Counted from the first letter of the stretch, positions 24,503 to 32,873 are shown. The stretch is 33,388 bases of DNA from an uncultured Bacteroidales bacterium (GCA_900319375.1 ONOI01000025.1:1-33388), one strand, 5' to 3'. Made by a program: numbers and translations. The notes: generated by a model from the sequence alone, not told the origin.

Positions 24503-25293
24503 ATCTCGAAGACATCACCGTCCCGGACCGCCGTGACGTTCGGGAAGAGAGCGGCGGCCTCGCGGGCAAAGACTGAGAGGTCACGTACACGGGACGTGTA
24601 GTGACCGATCAGCAGTCTGCCCGCCCCCGCCGCCGCTGCGCAGCGCGCCGCATCCTCTGTAGTACTATGGAAACGGGCTGCAGCCTTGTCGGCGAAGCTG
24701 ACGGGATAGGTAGTTTCGTGGTAGAGGACGTCTACTCCGCGTACGTAGCCCGGGAGCTCAGGGAAGGGCATAGTATCCGAGCAATACGCATAAGAGCGCG
24801 CAGGGGCCTTCTCCAACTGTCTTGCAGAACGGATCTCGTCGAAACGGAAACCGTAACACTCGATTTTGTGTTTTAGAGGGAATGCCGAAACACGGCAGTT
24901 TTTAGTGGCGAAGATTTCTTCGCAGCCCTTTACGTCCAGTTTGTGGAAAGCGATCTCATAGTTTGTCCCCTCGCCCCAGTAAGACATGTAGAACTTGAGG
25001 ACCGGCCCCAGGCTTTCCGGGCCGAAGATATGCAGCACTTCCGTACGGTTATACATAGCCATGGTCGACAGAATGCCGAACAGGCCGAAGACGTGGTCGC
25101 CGTGGATATGGGAGATGAAGATAGCCTCCACCTTGAGGAAGGAAAGATGCATCTGACGCATCCTTTGCTGCGTTCCTTCCCCGCAATCAATCAAAAACAA
25201 GCGCCCTTGCACGGTGAGTGCCTGGGCGCTTGGGTTCATTTCAGAGTTGGGCATTGCCGAAGCAGCGCCCAATATCTGGAGCGAGAAGTTCAT
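24499..25293 (-). CDS. rnz: Ribonuclease Z, short form
   Basis: 264 aa metallo-beta-lactamase-fold endonuclease that removes 3' trailers from tRNA precursors. Metal ligands are present: [10 protein letters not shown] (His62, His64, Asp66, His67), His in FPLKHKI, Asp in YAYCSDT, and the C-terminal IGHYTSR. Usual bacterial RNase Z is about 300-310 aa. Here roughly 40 residues are missing between GFRFDE and RSYAYCSDT, a stretch that holds the conserved 'vPvyelnrik.G' segment in Bacteroides proteins. The exosite region before the deletion ([17 protein letters not shown]) is kept. The gene starts on the last base of the rpsA stop codon (TAATG), so it is translated together with ribosomal protein S1. 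Confidence 0.88.
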   Translation of the reverse strand: MNFSLQILGAASAMPNSEMNPSAQALTVQGRLFLIDCGEGTQQRMRQMHLSFLKVEAIFISHIHGDHVFGLFGILSTMAMYNRTEVLHIFGPESLGPVLKFYMSYWGEGTNYEIAFHKLDVKGCEEIFATKNCRVSAFPLKHKIECYGFRFDEIRSARQLEKAPARSYAYCSDTMPFPELPGYVRGVDVLYHETTYPVSFADKAAARFHSTTEDAARCAAAAGAGRLLIGHYTSRVRDLSVFAREAAALFPNVTAVRDGDVFEI

Positions 25294-27257
25294 TACTCGC
25301 CCTTTTCGAGCTTAGACTTGAGGGCTGCGAGAGCGTCGATGTCGCCGAGAGTTGTCTTCTCAACGTTTGCGTTGACGTTCTTGACTGCCTTCTTGGTCGC
25401 TGCTGCCTCGGAAGCAACTGCCTTCTCCTTAGCCTCCTGATAGGTGCGGAGGTGAGAAACAAGAACGCTCTTGGTGCTGCGGCGGAGTTCGATCACCTTG
25501 AAGGGGAGGGTCTCGCCTACAACTGCGGTCTTGCCGTCTTCCTTGACGAGGTCGCGGTTGAACGCGAAGCCTTCTGTCTCGGAATCGAGGGTGATAGTTG
25601 CGCCCTTGTCGGTAGTGCTGGCGACAGTTCCTTCGACAACCTTACCTACAGGGTACTTAGCCTCGATAGCATCCCAAGGATTGGGAGTGAGCTGCTTGTG
25701 TCCAAGGCTGAGCTTGTGGGAGGTCTCGTCACACTCGAGGATCACAACGTCGATCTCGTCACCAGGAGAAACGAGCTCCGAAGGGTGCTTGATCTTGTTC
25801 CAGCTAAGATCGCTGATGTGGATGAGTCCTTCTACGCTGTCCTCAAGCTGGGCGAATACGCCGAAGCTTGTGATGTTGCGGACAACTGCTTTGTGCTGGC
25901 TTCCGACAGGATACTTCTCCTTGATGTTGTCCCAAGGGTTGGAAGTAAGCTGCTTCATACCAAGCGACATCTTGCGGGCCTCGCGGTCGAGAGTAAGGAT
26001 CTGAGCCTCAACCTCGTCACCAACCTTCAGGAAGTCCTGAGCTGAGTGAAGACGAGTGCTCCAAGACATCTCGGAGACGTGGACCAGACCTTCGACACCG
26101 GGCTCGATCTCGATGAATGCGCCGTAATCAGCGATGAGGATAACCTTACCGGTAACCTTGTCGCCAACCTTGAGGTTAGGATCGAGGTTGTCCCACGGGT
26201 GAGGAGTGAGCTGCTTGAGTCCAAGAGCGATCCTCTTCTGCTGATCGTTGAAGTCGAGAACGACAACCTTGATCTTCTCGCCGAGGGAGACGACCTTCTC
26301 AGGGTGATTGATACGGCCCCAGGAAAGATCGGTGATGTGGATAAGACCGTCTACTCCGCCAAGGTCTACGAACACACCGTAGTTGGTGATGTTCTTGACC
26401 TCGCCTTCGAGGATCTGGCCCTTCTCGAGCTTACCGATGAGTTCAGCCCTCTTAGCCTCCTGCTCAGCCTCGAGCAGTGCTTTGTGAGAGACGACTACGT
26501 TGTGGAATTCCTGGTTGATCTTGACGATCTTGAAGTCTATCGTCTGACCGACATACTGATCGTAATCATGGATAGGCTTGATATCGATGTGGGAGCCGGG
26601 AAGGAATGCCTCGATTCCGAATACGTCTACGATCATACCGCCCTTAGTGCGGGTCTTGACATATCCCTTGACGATTTCGTCCTTCTCGAAGGCCTCGCTG
26701 ACGCGATCCCAGGACTTGAGAGCGCGGGCTTTTTTGTGGGAAAGCACGAGCTGGCCCTTCTTGTCCTCGGCCGACTCTACGAATACTTCTACCTTGTCAC
26801 CAACCTTGAGATCAGGGTTGTAGCGGAAATCTGCTGCGGAGATAACTCCCTCGCTCTTACCGCCGATGCTGACGATAACTTCGCGCTTGTTGATCTCGGT
26901 GACTTCACCTTCGACTACTTCATTCTCAACTACCTTGTTGAGTGTGGCATTGTAAGCGTCTACGACAGCTGCTTTGTCTTCTGCCGAATAGACTCCGCCC
27001 TGCTCGAAAGCTTCCCAATCGAAATCCTTAGGATCGATGGATGCGTTGAGGCGTGCGGGTTTTACTTCTTCTGCCTTTGCAACCTTTGCCTTCGGGGCTT
27101 TCTTCTCCACTGCGGGGGTCTCCTCCACTACGGGAGCGGCCTCCTCTACGGGAGCCTCTACGGGTGCTGCTTCTACTACGGGAGTCTCTACTACGGGAGC
27201 TTCTTCCTTCTTGACAGCCTTCTTACGGGTTGCGGGTTTCTTTGTTGCTTCTGCCAT
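25293..27257 (-). CDS. rpsA: 30S ribosomal protein S1
   Basis: 654 aa. It carries six S1 (OB-fold) RNA-binding domains in a row, e.g. EGEVKNITNYGVFVDLGGVDGLIHITDLSWGRI, VTGKVILIADYGAFIEIEPGVEGLVHVSEMSW and KAVVRNITSFGVFAQLEDSVEGLIHISDLSWNKI, separated by the linker KQLTPxPWDNL that recurs three times. It unfolds mRNA on the 30S subunit. Before the first domain is an unusual N-terminal extension of about 75 residues made of Ala, Val, Pro, Glu and Lys (MAEATKKPATRKKAVKKEEA, then PVVE/PVEA repeats), encoded by short degenerate DNA repeats (tctactacgggag). The ATG at 27257 is preferred to 27269 because MAEATKK is a typical start. rnz follows with a 1-nt overlap. Confidence 0.95.
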   Translation of the reverse strand: MAEATKKPATRKKAVKKEEAPVVETPVVEAAPVEAPVEEAAPVVEETPAVEKKAPKAKVAKAEEVKPARLNASIDPKDFDWEAFEQGGVYSAEDKAAVVDAYNATLNKVVENEVVEGEVTEINKREVIVSIGGKSEGVISAADFRYNPDLKVGDKVEVFVESAEDKKGQLVLSHKKARALKSWDRVSEAFEKDEIVKGYVKTRTKGGMIVDVFGIEAFLPGSHIDIKPIHDYDQYVGQTIDFKIVKINQEFHNVVVSHKALLEAEQEAKRAELIGKLEKGQILEGEVKNITNYGVFVDLGGVDGLIHITDLSWGRINHPEKVVSLGEKIKVVVLDFNDQQKRIALGLKQLTPHPWDNLDPNLKVGDKVTGKVILIADYGAFIEIEPGVEGLVHVSEMSWSTRLHSAQDFLKVGDEVEAQILTLDREARKMSLGMKQLTSNPWDNIKEKYPVGSQHKAVVRNITSFGVFAQLEDSVEGLIHISDLSWNKIKHPSELVSPGDEIDVVILECDETSHKLSLGHKQLTPNPWDAIEAKYPVGKVVEGTVASTTDKGATITLDSETEGFAFNRDLVKEDGKTAVVGETLPFKVIELRRSTKSVLVSHLRTYQEAKEKAVASEAAATKKAVKNVNANVEKTTLGDIDALAALKSKLEKGE

Positions 27258-27330
27258 AATGTGTGGCATTGATAATTAAAGGGTTAAACTTAAAAACACA
27301 GGCTTTTCCCCATAAAAGCGGAAAAGCGGG

Positions 27331-27358
27331 CAAATGTAGCAAATAAATCTTACCTTTG
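27331..27358. promoter_or_regulatory. Divergent -7 boxes for rpsA and the YczE-like gene; rpsA leader hairpin
   Basis: Minus strand: TACATTTG (27338 to 27331), giving rpsA a leader of roughly 65-70 nt. That leader contains the hairpin GCTTTTCC/GGAAAAGC (27302-27309 with 27320-27327), a possible site for S1 self-control. Plus strand: TACCTTTG (27351-27358), 7 nt before the ATG at 27366. Confidence 0.6.
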
Positions 27359-27365
27359 CAACGTT

Positions 27366-28067
27366 ATGAAGATAAATGTTAAAGATATACTGGGTAGATA
27401 CTCCACCGCAACAGTCGGTCTTCTGTTCATCGCTCTCGGCATTGCTTTCTCCCTGAAGTCGAACCTGGGAGTCAGCGCGCTCAACAGCGTGCAGTACGCT
27501 TTTGCCGTAAAGTATCCCCGTTTTTCCTTTGGAGACTACAATTTCGGGCTGTTCTCGCTGTTCATCTTCGTCCAGCTCGCCCTGCTTAGGAGAAAGTTTA
27601 AACTGATAGACCTCCTTCAATTGGTCGCGAACTTCATCCTGAGCTACATGGTAGACAATTTCAACTGGATTTTCGACCACTTCCACCTCATCCCCGAATC
27701 GCTGGAGATGCGCTACCTGTTCATCCTCCTTTGCTGCATCTTTACCGCCTTCGGTATTTCGATCGAGGTCGCTGCCGGCGCCTGGATGCTCCCTGCCGAG
27801 ATGACAGTCAACGCCTTTACCAGAACCCTAGGAGGAAAGTTCAGGAACAATAAGGTCCTGATGGACAGCTCCCTCGTTGCCATCGCCATAGTTCTCTGTA
27901 TAGTATGGTTCAACAGTTGGCTCGGCCCTGAAGGTCAGCCTATCCTCGGCTGGGGTACAGTAATATCAGCGGTCCTGATCGGCATCATAATGAAGCTGAC
28001 AGATCCGCTGGTAAACAAATTCGTGATTATCTCCAGAGCCCGGAGAATCAATCGGTTCAGAGGTTAA
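27366..28067 (+). CDS. YczE/YitT-like (DUF6198-type) integral membrane protein
   Basis: 233 aa with five to six hydrophobic segments. The start STATVGLLFIALGIAFSLKSNLGVSALNSVQYAF has the 'G.alGiaf..ka.lGvsp.....' signature of the YczE/YyaS/YitT group, followed by FGLFSLFIFVQLALLRRKFKLIDLLQL and AFGISIEVAAGAWMLPAEMTVNAFTRTLGGKF, which matches the family's inner repeat. These are inner-membrane proteins of unknown transport or regulatory role. The gene stands alone, starts 7 nt after its -7 box, and overlaps the convergent GH2 gene by 11 nt. Its terminator lies inside the GH2 coding sequence. Confidence 0.75.
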   Translation: MKINVKDILGRYSTATVGLLFIALGIAFSLKSNLGVSALNSVQYAFAVKYPRFSFGDYNFGLFSLFIFVQLALLRRKFKLIDLLQLVANFILSYMVDNFNWIFDHFHLIPESLEMRYLFILLCCIFTAFGISIEVAAGAWMLPAEMTVNAFTRTLGGKFRNNKVLMDSSLVAIAIVLCIVWFNSWLGPEGQPILGWGTVISAVLIGIIMKLTDPLVNKFVIISRARRINRFRG

Positions 28068-30534
28068 ATCCTTCGAGACTTACCTGAGGCTGACCCTTGC
28101 AGTCAGCCTTTTTTATTTCCACGAACAGAGTCCGCTTTTCGCCCGGCATCAGGTGGATATAGTTGTCTGACCAGAATGCAGGCAACACCCTCTCTCCGGA
28201 CTCATCGCGGACGATGGCATGGAGCATAAGGGCCGGGACCTGGCCAATATTGCCAAGCTCGAAGTTCACTCTCCACGCATCTCCCATATCACCTATACCG
28301 CCGCCGGTAGCAACGGTCGCGAGCGGGAGCTCGTTCAGTGCGCGGAAGTTGTACTCTTCCCTGCCCTGGATGTAGAAGTTAGTACTTACGGTATTGTCGT
28401 TTTCGGCCAGCTCGAGCCTTAAGTAACATACTTCATGGCCCTCGGGGAACGGGGCTTCCATCACCTCTACCGTACTGTCTTCCCTCGAAGCGATGACCGC
28501 GGTCTGAAGGCTTATCTCCTTGCCCCACTTATCGAGCCACTGTACCGCCACCCTCATCACTGGATGCTTGCCGGCGCTCAGATTCACTACTTCCACCATC
28601 TTCGAGACGGGGTTATACTGGACGTGGAGCGGCTCGCAGCCCTTCTTGCAGCCGAAGTAAGAGGCGGTCGGGTCGAACCAATAGTCATACGTACTCCAGA
28701 CCATCGACGGCCATGCCGGATGGCTCATCCAGAGGAGCAGCCCCCTGCGCTCGCGGCTTCTGCCCTCGAAAATCGCGCGGTATCCGTCGTAATTGACGAA
28801 CTGGGCGAGCTTGCAGAAGCGCTCGGCGCTTTCCGGCTGTCCGAACGCGCGTTCGACCGCCTCATTGACGGTAGCGCAGCGTTGGGCGGAGGCGAGGACG
28901 AAGTCGTGGAGCCCCCAGGCATCGTTCTGCGGCCAGAGATGCCCCGCAGAGAGCATCTTCGTCAGACTTTCGTAATTGAGGATATTGGGCATTCCGCGCT
29001 CGCTGTGGATGCGGTCCTGGCCCCAGAGGCCGAAGGTTTCGATCGGATATTTGAAATGGTAAGGGCCATAGCCGCTGACCGTCCCTTCCGCCGAATGGGG
29101 GATATAGTGCATGCCCGGATGGAGCTTGTGGACCGTGGCGCAAAGGGCGGAGTCGAGCGTTGAGGGCGGCATGCCCTCGTTTCGGCCGCAGTAAAGACCG
29201 ATCGAAGGGTGGCGGCGGATTCGGCTGACGAAGTCCTCGGCATTGGCGATGAACATCGCTTCGTCTGCCGGATCGGGGCCGTCGGCCGGATTGGCCAGCC
29301 AGAAGTCCTGCCAAATCATTATGCCGTAGCGGTCGCATGCTTCGAAGAAGGCTTCCGCGCCCGTCTGGCCTACCCAGTTTCGGATCATGGTGAAGTTCTG
29401 CTCGGCATGGTAGCGGACGGCGATGTCATACTCGCGGGCCCCGTAGCGCAGCAGCAGCTCGGGGAAGCCCCAGTTGCCGCCCTTGCCGCTGAACCTGCGG
29501 CCGTTGACGAACATGGTCAGGCGGCCGTCGCCCTCGTTCCAGGTCATCTGGCGGATTCCGGCCTTGAAGGCGGTCTTGTCGCTGACCTTCTTGCCGTCGC
29601 TGGCAACCAGCGAGACATCGTACAGGTACTGCGCGCCGTAGCCGTTGGGCCACCACAGGTCGGGGTCATGGACATCCACGGTCGTGGTCAGGTCGCGCGA
29701 CTCGCCGGGGGCCAGGTTCTCCTTGATCGTGAACGAGTAGCCGCCGAACTTTCCGGTCACGACGGCCGTTTTCTTCTTGTTCGAGCTATTCGTAACCTTC
29801 GCGCCCACGGTCACCTTGGCCCAGGTCGTGTCCGGCAGGTTGAGCTCGGAGCGGAAGACCGGGTCGCCGAGGGTCAGGGCGCCGGTGCTGGTGATGTAGA
29901 CGTCGCCCCAGATGCCGATGTCGCGCCCGGGGACGGTCGGGATCCAGTCCCATCCGACGGTGGGGTGGAAGGTAGGGTTGTCCGCGCCGAGGATGCCGCC
30001 GTTGCCTACATGGTGTTGCAGGTCAACCGGATGAATCTCGCCGGGGTTGGCGTTGGGGATAATCTTTACCGCGAGAGTGTTGCTGCGGCGAAGAAGATTG
30101 GTGATATCGAACTTTCCGCGGGTAAACGCGCCATCGATACGGCCGATCTGCTTGCCGTTGAACCATATTTCAGCTTTCCAGTTGATTCCGTCGAAGTTGA
30201 GCCAGACCTTCTCGCCCACAAAACCGGACGGAACGCTGAACGAGTCTCTGTACCAGAACTCAGAGTTGAAGTAAGAATCGGGAATGAGGTTGATGTTTTC
30301 GTCGTAGGTAGGCTCGGGAACCTCACCGGCGTTTACGAAACTTGTGAGGACTGTTCCGGGGACGGTAGCCCTCATCCACTCCGTGTCGTCGAAACGGCGC
30401 GAACTGATCTGCGCCCCTGACTCCACCACCTCGGAGGCTTTTTGCAGGGTCCATGCGTCGCCCTTAAGATCGATTCTGGCGCCGCGGTCGGGGGACAGTG
30501 TAATGAGTACGAGTGCTGTAATCAGAGATAACAT
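28057..30534 (-). CDS. GH2 glycoside hydrolase, exo-beta-glucosaminidase / beta-mannosidase type
   Basis: 825 aa with a short signal peptide (MLSLITALVLITLSPDRGA), so exported. GH2 layout: sugar-binding domain (WLNFDGINWKAEIWFNGKQIGRIDGAF), Ig-like domain (DLWWPNGYGAQYLYDV), TIM barrel (NGRRFSGKGGNWG...MIRNWVGQTGAEAFFEACDRYGIMIWQDFWLAN), and C-terminal beta domains. The likely acid/base is Glu453 in GRNEGMPP and the nucleophile Glu512 in HSERGMPN. The S-E-x-G form and WMSHPAWPSMVWSTYDYWFDPTASYFGCKKGCEPLHVQYNP resemble exo-beta-D-glucosaminidases (CsxA) and mannosylglycoprotein endo-beta-mannosidases. It would remove terminal sugars from chitosan- or N-glycan-like chains. The DNA is very GC-rich. 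It follows pnuC by 3 nt, with no evident metabolic link. Confidence 0.87.
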   Translation of the reverse strand: MLSLITALVLITLSPDRGARIDLKGDAWTLQKASEVVESGAQISSRRFDDTEWMRATVPGTVLTSFVNAGEVPEPTYDENINLIPDSYFNSEFWYRDSFSVPSGFVGEKVWLNFDGINWKAEIWFNGKQIGRIDGAFTRGKFDITNLLRRSNTLAVKIIPNANPGEIHPVDLQHHVGNGGILGADNPTFHPTVGWDWIPTVPGRDIGIWGDVYITSTGALTLGDPVFRSELNLPDTTWAKVTVGAKVTNSSNKKKTAVVTGKFGGYSFTIKENLAPGESRDLTTTVDVHDPDLWWPNGYGAQYLYDVSLVASDGKKVSDKTAFKAGIRQMTWNEGDGRLTMFVNGRRFSGKGGNWGFPELLLRYGAREYDIAVRYHAEQNFTMIRNWVGQTGAEAFFEACDRYGIMIWQDFWLANPADGPDPADEAMFIANAEDFVSRIRRHPSIGLYCGRNEGMPPSTLDSALCATVHKLHPGMHYIPHSAEGTVSGYGPYHFKYPIETFGLWGQDRIHSERGMPNILNYESLTKMLSAGHLWPQNDAWGLHDFVLASAQRCATVNEAVERAFGQPESAERFCKLAQFVNYDGYRAIFEGRSRERRGLLLWMSHPAWPSMVWSTYDYWFDPTASYFGCKKGCEPLHVQYNPVSKMVEVVNLSAGKHPVMRVAVQWLDKWGKEISLQTAVIASREDSTVEVMEAPFPEGHEVCYLRLELAENDNTVSTNFYIQGREEYNFRALNELPLATVATGGGIGDMGDAWRVNFELGNIGQVPALMLHAIVRDESGERVLPAFWSDNYIHLMPGEKRTLFVEIKKADCKGQPQVSLEGFNL
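28087..28114 (+). terminator. Terminator of the YczE-like gene embedded in the GH2 coding sequence
   Basis: AGGCTGAC (28087-28094), loop CCTTGCA, GTCAGCCT (28102-28109), T run 28109-28114, on the plus strand. On the minus strand the same bases encode KKADCKGQPQ near the GH2 C-terminus. There the T run becomes an upstream A run, so GH2 transcription should not be stopped. Confidence 0.8.
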
Positions 30535-30537
30535 CTT

Positions 30538-31107
30538 TTATACGTATTTTCCGAGCCTGCGCCAATGATAAAATCCCCAGAAGGCCGATGCTACGTATAT
30601 CGCAGACAATCCGGCCATCCAGTACAGGCCCTGTGTTAGACAAAGTATTGCTGTAAGGCTGTCTGCAACTATCCAGACAACCCAGTTTTCAATGTAAGAA
30701 TTTGCAAGCCACCAGCATCCGACGACTCCGAGAATACCTACTATACCTTCCATCACCGGGGCCGGGTCTCCAAGAAACCTGAGAACCTGGATGAGAGAGG
30801 TTCCTCCGATAAGGGCTATCAGGATGCTGATCACGTAAATCTTCTTTGTAGGCTTTCTGAGATGGAGCTCGTCGCCCTCCACCTTTTTCGAGTCCCTGAG
30901 CCAGGCATAGATTCCCCAGAAAGCCATCAGTATGTAGTAGACATTAAGTCCGAAATTAGCCCACAGATGGCTTGCGAAATAGGTAATCGCAGCAGCGATG
31001 CAGCTGAGAATATCTACCGGCCACATCCAGTTGCTCTGCCTTATCTGGAGCCAGACGTAGAGCAGACCGGAAACGAGTGTGAAGATTTCCAGGAACTGAA
31101 GAAACAT
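30538..31107 (-). CDS. pnuC: PnuC-family vitamin precursor transporter
   Basis: 189 aa, about seven TM helices, inner membrane. Family marks: FLQFLEIFTLVSGLLYVWLQIRQSNWMWPVDILSCIAAAITYF at the N-terminus, NVYYILMAFWGIYAWLRD, and SYIENWVVWIVADSLTAILCLTQGLY near the end, where Trp and Asp line the substrate path. PnuC proteins carry nicotinamide riboside; close relatives carry thiamine (PnuT). No TPP riboswitch is possible here because the ATG lies 4 nt from the -7 box, so the nicotinamide riboside reading is somewhat favoured. No NadR-type kinase is adjacent. The GH2 gene follows by 3 nt. Confidence 0.9.
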   Translation of the reverse strand: MFLQFLEIFTLVSGLLYVWLQIRQSNWMWPVDILSCIAAAITYFASHLWANFGLNVYYILMAFWGIYAWLRDSKKVEGDELHLRKPTKKIYVISILIALIGGTSLIQVLRFLGDPAPVMEGIVGILGVVGCWWLANSYIENWVVWIVADSLTAILCLTQGLYWMAGLSAIYVASAFWGFYHWRRLGKYV

Positions 31108-31111
31108 ACTG

Positions 31112-31139
31112 CAAATTTAACCGAAATAAGTTATCTTTA
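31112..31139. promoter_or_regulatory. Divergent promoter region of pnuC and recR
   Basis: Minus: TAAATTTG (31119 to 31112), ending 4 nt before the pnuC ATG. Plus: TATCTTTA (31132-31139), one mismatch from TAnnTTTG, 10 nt before the recR ATG. The pnuC box implies a leaderless mRNA. Confidence 0.5.
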
Positions 31140-31149
31140 CATCTTAGTT

Positions 31150-31767
31150 ATGGCCAGAATCGAAAATTACCCGTCACAAGTCCTTCAGGATGCTGTAGAG
31201 GCTATAAGTTCTCTTCCGGGAGTAGGCTCCCGCAGCGCTTTGAGGCTGGCTCTCAACCTGCTTGGGCGCCCGGCCGAAGAGATCGGCCAGTTCGCCGGCG
31301 CAATAGGCAGGCTCGCTACAGACGTCCACTACTGCCGTAGGTGTATGATGATCTGCGACGGCGATCTCTGCCCTATCTGCGCGGACTCCCGCCGAGACCA
31401 GTCCGTAGTATGTGTTGTCGCATCCGTGCGCGATGTTCTCAGCATTGAGGCTACCGGCCAGTATTCCGGAGTATATCATATACTTGGAGGTATCATCTCC
31501 CCGATAGACGGTATCGGGCCTTCGGATCTGAAGATTGCCGAGCTTCGCGACAGAGTCTCTGCAGGCGGTATTTCTGAAGTCATTCTTGCCCTAAGCGGCG
31601 ATGTCGAAGGAGAGACAACTTCCTTCTATCTTTACCGCCAGCTCGCCCCCCTGGGAGTAAAGATCACTACACTCGCCCGCGGCCTCGGTTTCGGTGACGA
31701 CCTGGAATATGCCGACGCTCTTACCCTGGGCCGCTCGATTACATCCCGCCAGCCATTCAAGCCGTAG
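31150..31767 (+). CDS. recR: Recombination protein RecR
   Basis: 205 aa. It works with RecO (and RecF) to load RecA at gaps. Domains in order: an N-terminal helix-hairpin-helix (AISSLPGVGSRSALRLALNLL), a four-cysteine zinc finger (YCRRCMMICDGDLCPICAD, about residues 57-75), a Toprim domain (VCVVASVRDVLSIEATGQYSGVYHILGGIISPIDGIGP) and the C-terminal Walker-B-like region (TTLARGLGFGDDLEYADALTLGRSITSRQPF). Normal length. The ATG at 31150 begins MARIENYPSQVLQ; a longer frame from 30862 is antisense to pnuC and rejected. It ends in a small terminator. Confidence 0.96.
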   Translation: MARIENYPSQVLQDAVEAISSLPGVGSRSALRLALNLLGRPAEEIGQFAGAIGRLATDVHYCRRCMMICDGDLCPICADSRRDQSVVCVVASVRDVLSIEATGQYSGVYHILGGIISPIDGIGPSDLKIAELRDRVSAGGISEVILALSGDVEGETTSFYLYRQLAPLGVKITTLARGLGFGDDLEYADALTLGRSITSRQPFKP

Positions 31768-31775
31768 GCTTTTTT
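31759..31775 (+). terminator. Short terminator at the recR stop
   Basis: AAGCC-GTA-GGCTT followed by T's to 31775. Only 5 bp of stem, but a good T run. The stop codon lies inside the loop. Confidence 0.5.
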
Positions 31776-31810
31776 ATGTAAAAAAATTCTGGTATTTCGC
31801 TTCGCAGGTA

Positions 31811-31840
31811 TTGTCTTTTTAGAAAAAATACCTACTTTTG
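31811..31840 (+). promoter_or_regulatory. corA promoter, best match to the Bacteroidota consensus in the window
   Basis: TTG at 31811-31813, exactly 19 nt, TACTTTTG at 31833-31840. The start codon is 85 nt downstream, so corA has the longest leader among plus-strand genes here. The leader can form CGGACT/AGTCCG (31847-31852 with 31862-31867) and CCTTCC/GGAAGG (31889-31894 with 31917-31922), the latter ending just before the ATG. Confidence 0.75.
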
Positions 31841-31925
31841 CCGCGCCGGACTTCTCCGTGTAGTCCGACTAACCCGTAAGTATTAACCCCTTCCGACAAA
31901 ATGCCGGGAACAAGCAGGAAGGCAA

Positions 31926-32873
31926 ATGATCAGAATTTTCTACAGACAAGGTAAGGATATACTCCTTACGCAGTCCCAAACGGAGTTTGCGACTATCAGC
32001 AAAGAAAACGTCCTCTGGATAGATCTTCAAGACCCTAGCGGTGAAGAAAAAAGAGCGGCGGAAGATTTCCTTGGTACAAAGATCCAGAACCGCGGTCAGG
32101 CGGAAGAGATCGAGACTTCGTCCCGTTTCTACGAGGCGGAGGGCTACATCTTTGCCAACACCAACTTCCTCTCCCCTACCGGAGATGAGATGTCGATGGA
32201 TCCTGTATCCTTCATCCTTACCAAACATACTCTCACGACCCTTCGTGAGATTCCTATCCGCAGTTTTGATCTGCTTCGGAATAAGATTCAGGCCCGCCCT
32301 GATCTCTACTCCGACGGATTCAACATATTCGTCGAAATCATCGACAAGAGGGTCGACCTCGACGCAGATATCGTCGAGCTCGTATCTCAGGACACCAGCC
32401 AGTTCAGCAAGAGAATCAACCAGCAGGAAGACATCAACGAAGAGTTCCTCCTGGACATCAACCAGCTGCAGGAAAACGCCATGCTTATCCGCGAGAATGT
32501 AGTCGATAAGCAGAGGATACTCGGAAACGTCCTGAAGAGCGATCTTTTCCCCGATTCCCTCGACAAGAAGTTCAGCATCATCCTCCAGGATATCGCTTCA
32601 CTTATCAACCACATCAACTTCTCCTTCGAGCGTCTCGAATACCTCCAGGATACTGTAGTAGGTATGATCAACCTCGAACAGAACCGCATCATGAAGACCT
32701 TCACCCTGATTTCCCTCCTCCTGATGCCTGCGACCCTCATCGCAAGCTTCTACGGAATGAACGTGAAGCTCCCATTCGACGGTTTCCGCTGGATGTGGCT
32801 CGTGATCCTTGTCGTGATGGGCATCCTCGTCTCCGCCCTCGTCTGGATCTTCCGCAAGAAGAAATTCATGTAA
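31926..32873 (+). CDS. corA: CorA-family magnesium/cobalt transporter
   Basis: 315 aa, homopentameric Mg2+ channel of the inner membrane. A long cytosolic N-domain with the coiled helix (INEEFLLDINQLQENAMLIRENVVDKQRILGNVLKSDLFPDSLDKKFSIILQDIASLINHINFSFERLEYLQDTVVGMINLEQNRIMKTFT) leads to two TM helices at the C-terminus. The selectivity motif is YGMNVKLPF (Gly277-Met278-Asn279). The basic tail FRKKKFM is typical. It has its own consensus promoter and a structured leader. The 58-bp repeat begins 30 nt after its stop codon. Confidence 0.94.
   Translation: MIRIFYRQGKDILLTQSQTEFATISKENVLWIDLQDPSGEEKRAAEDFLGTKIQNRGQAEEIETSSRFYEAEGYIFANTNFLSPTGDEMSMDPVSFILTKHTLTTLREIPIRSFDLLRNKIQARPDLYSDGFNIFVEIIDKRVDLDADIVELVSQDTSQFSKRINQQEDINEEFLLDINQLQENAMLIRENVVDKQRILGNVLKSDLFPDSLDKKFSIILQDIASLINHINFSFERLEYLQDTVVGMINLEQNRIMKTFTLISLLLMPATLIASFYGMNVKLPFDGFRWMWLVILVVMGILVSALVWIFRKKKFM

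Noticed and set aside
27161..27215. Short tandem DNA repeats (ctactacgggag-like) as a CRISPR or regulatory repeat
   Set aside because: They lie in frame inside rpsA and encode the Val/Pro/Glu tail; unit size and spacing do not fit CRISPR.
30862..31149. Upstream extension of the recR frame
   Set aside because: It is antisense to pnuC; RecR family members start at the MARIENYPS position.
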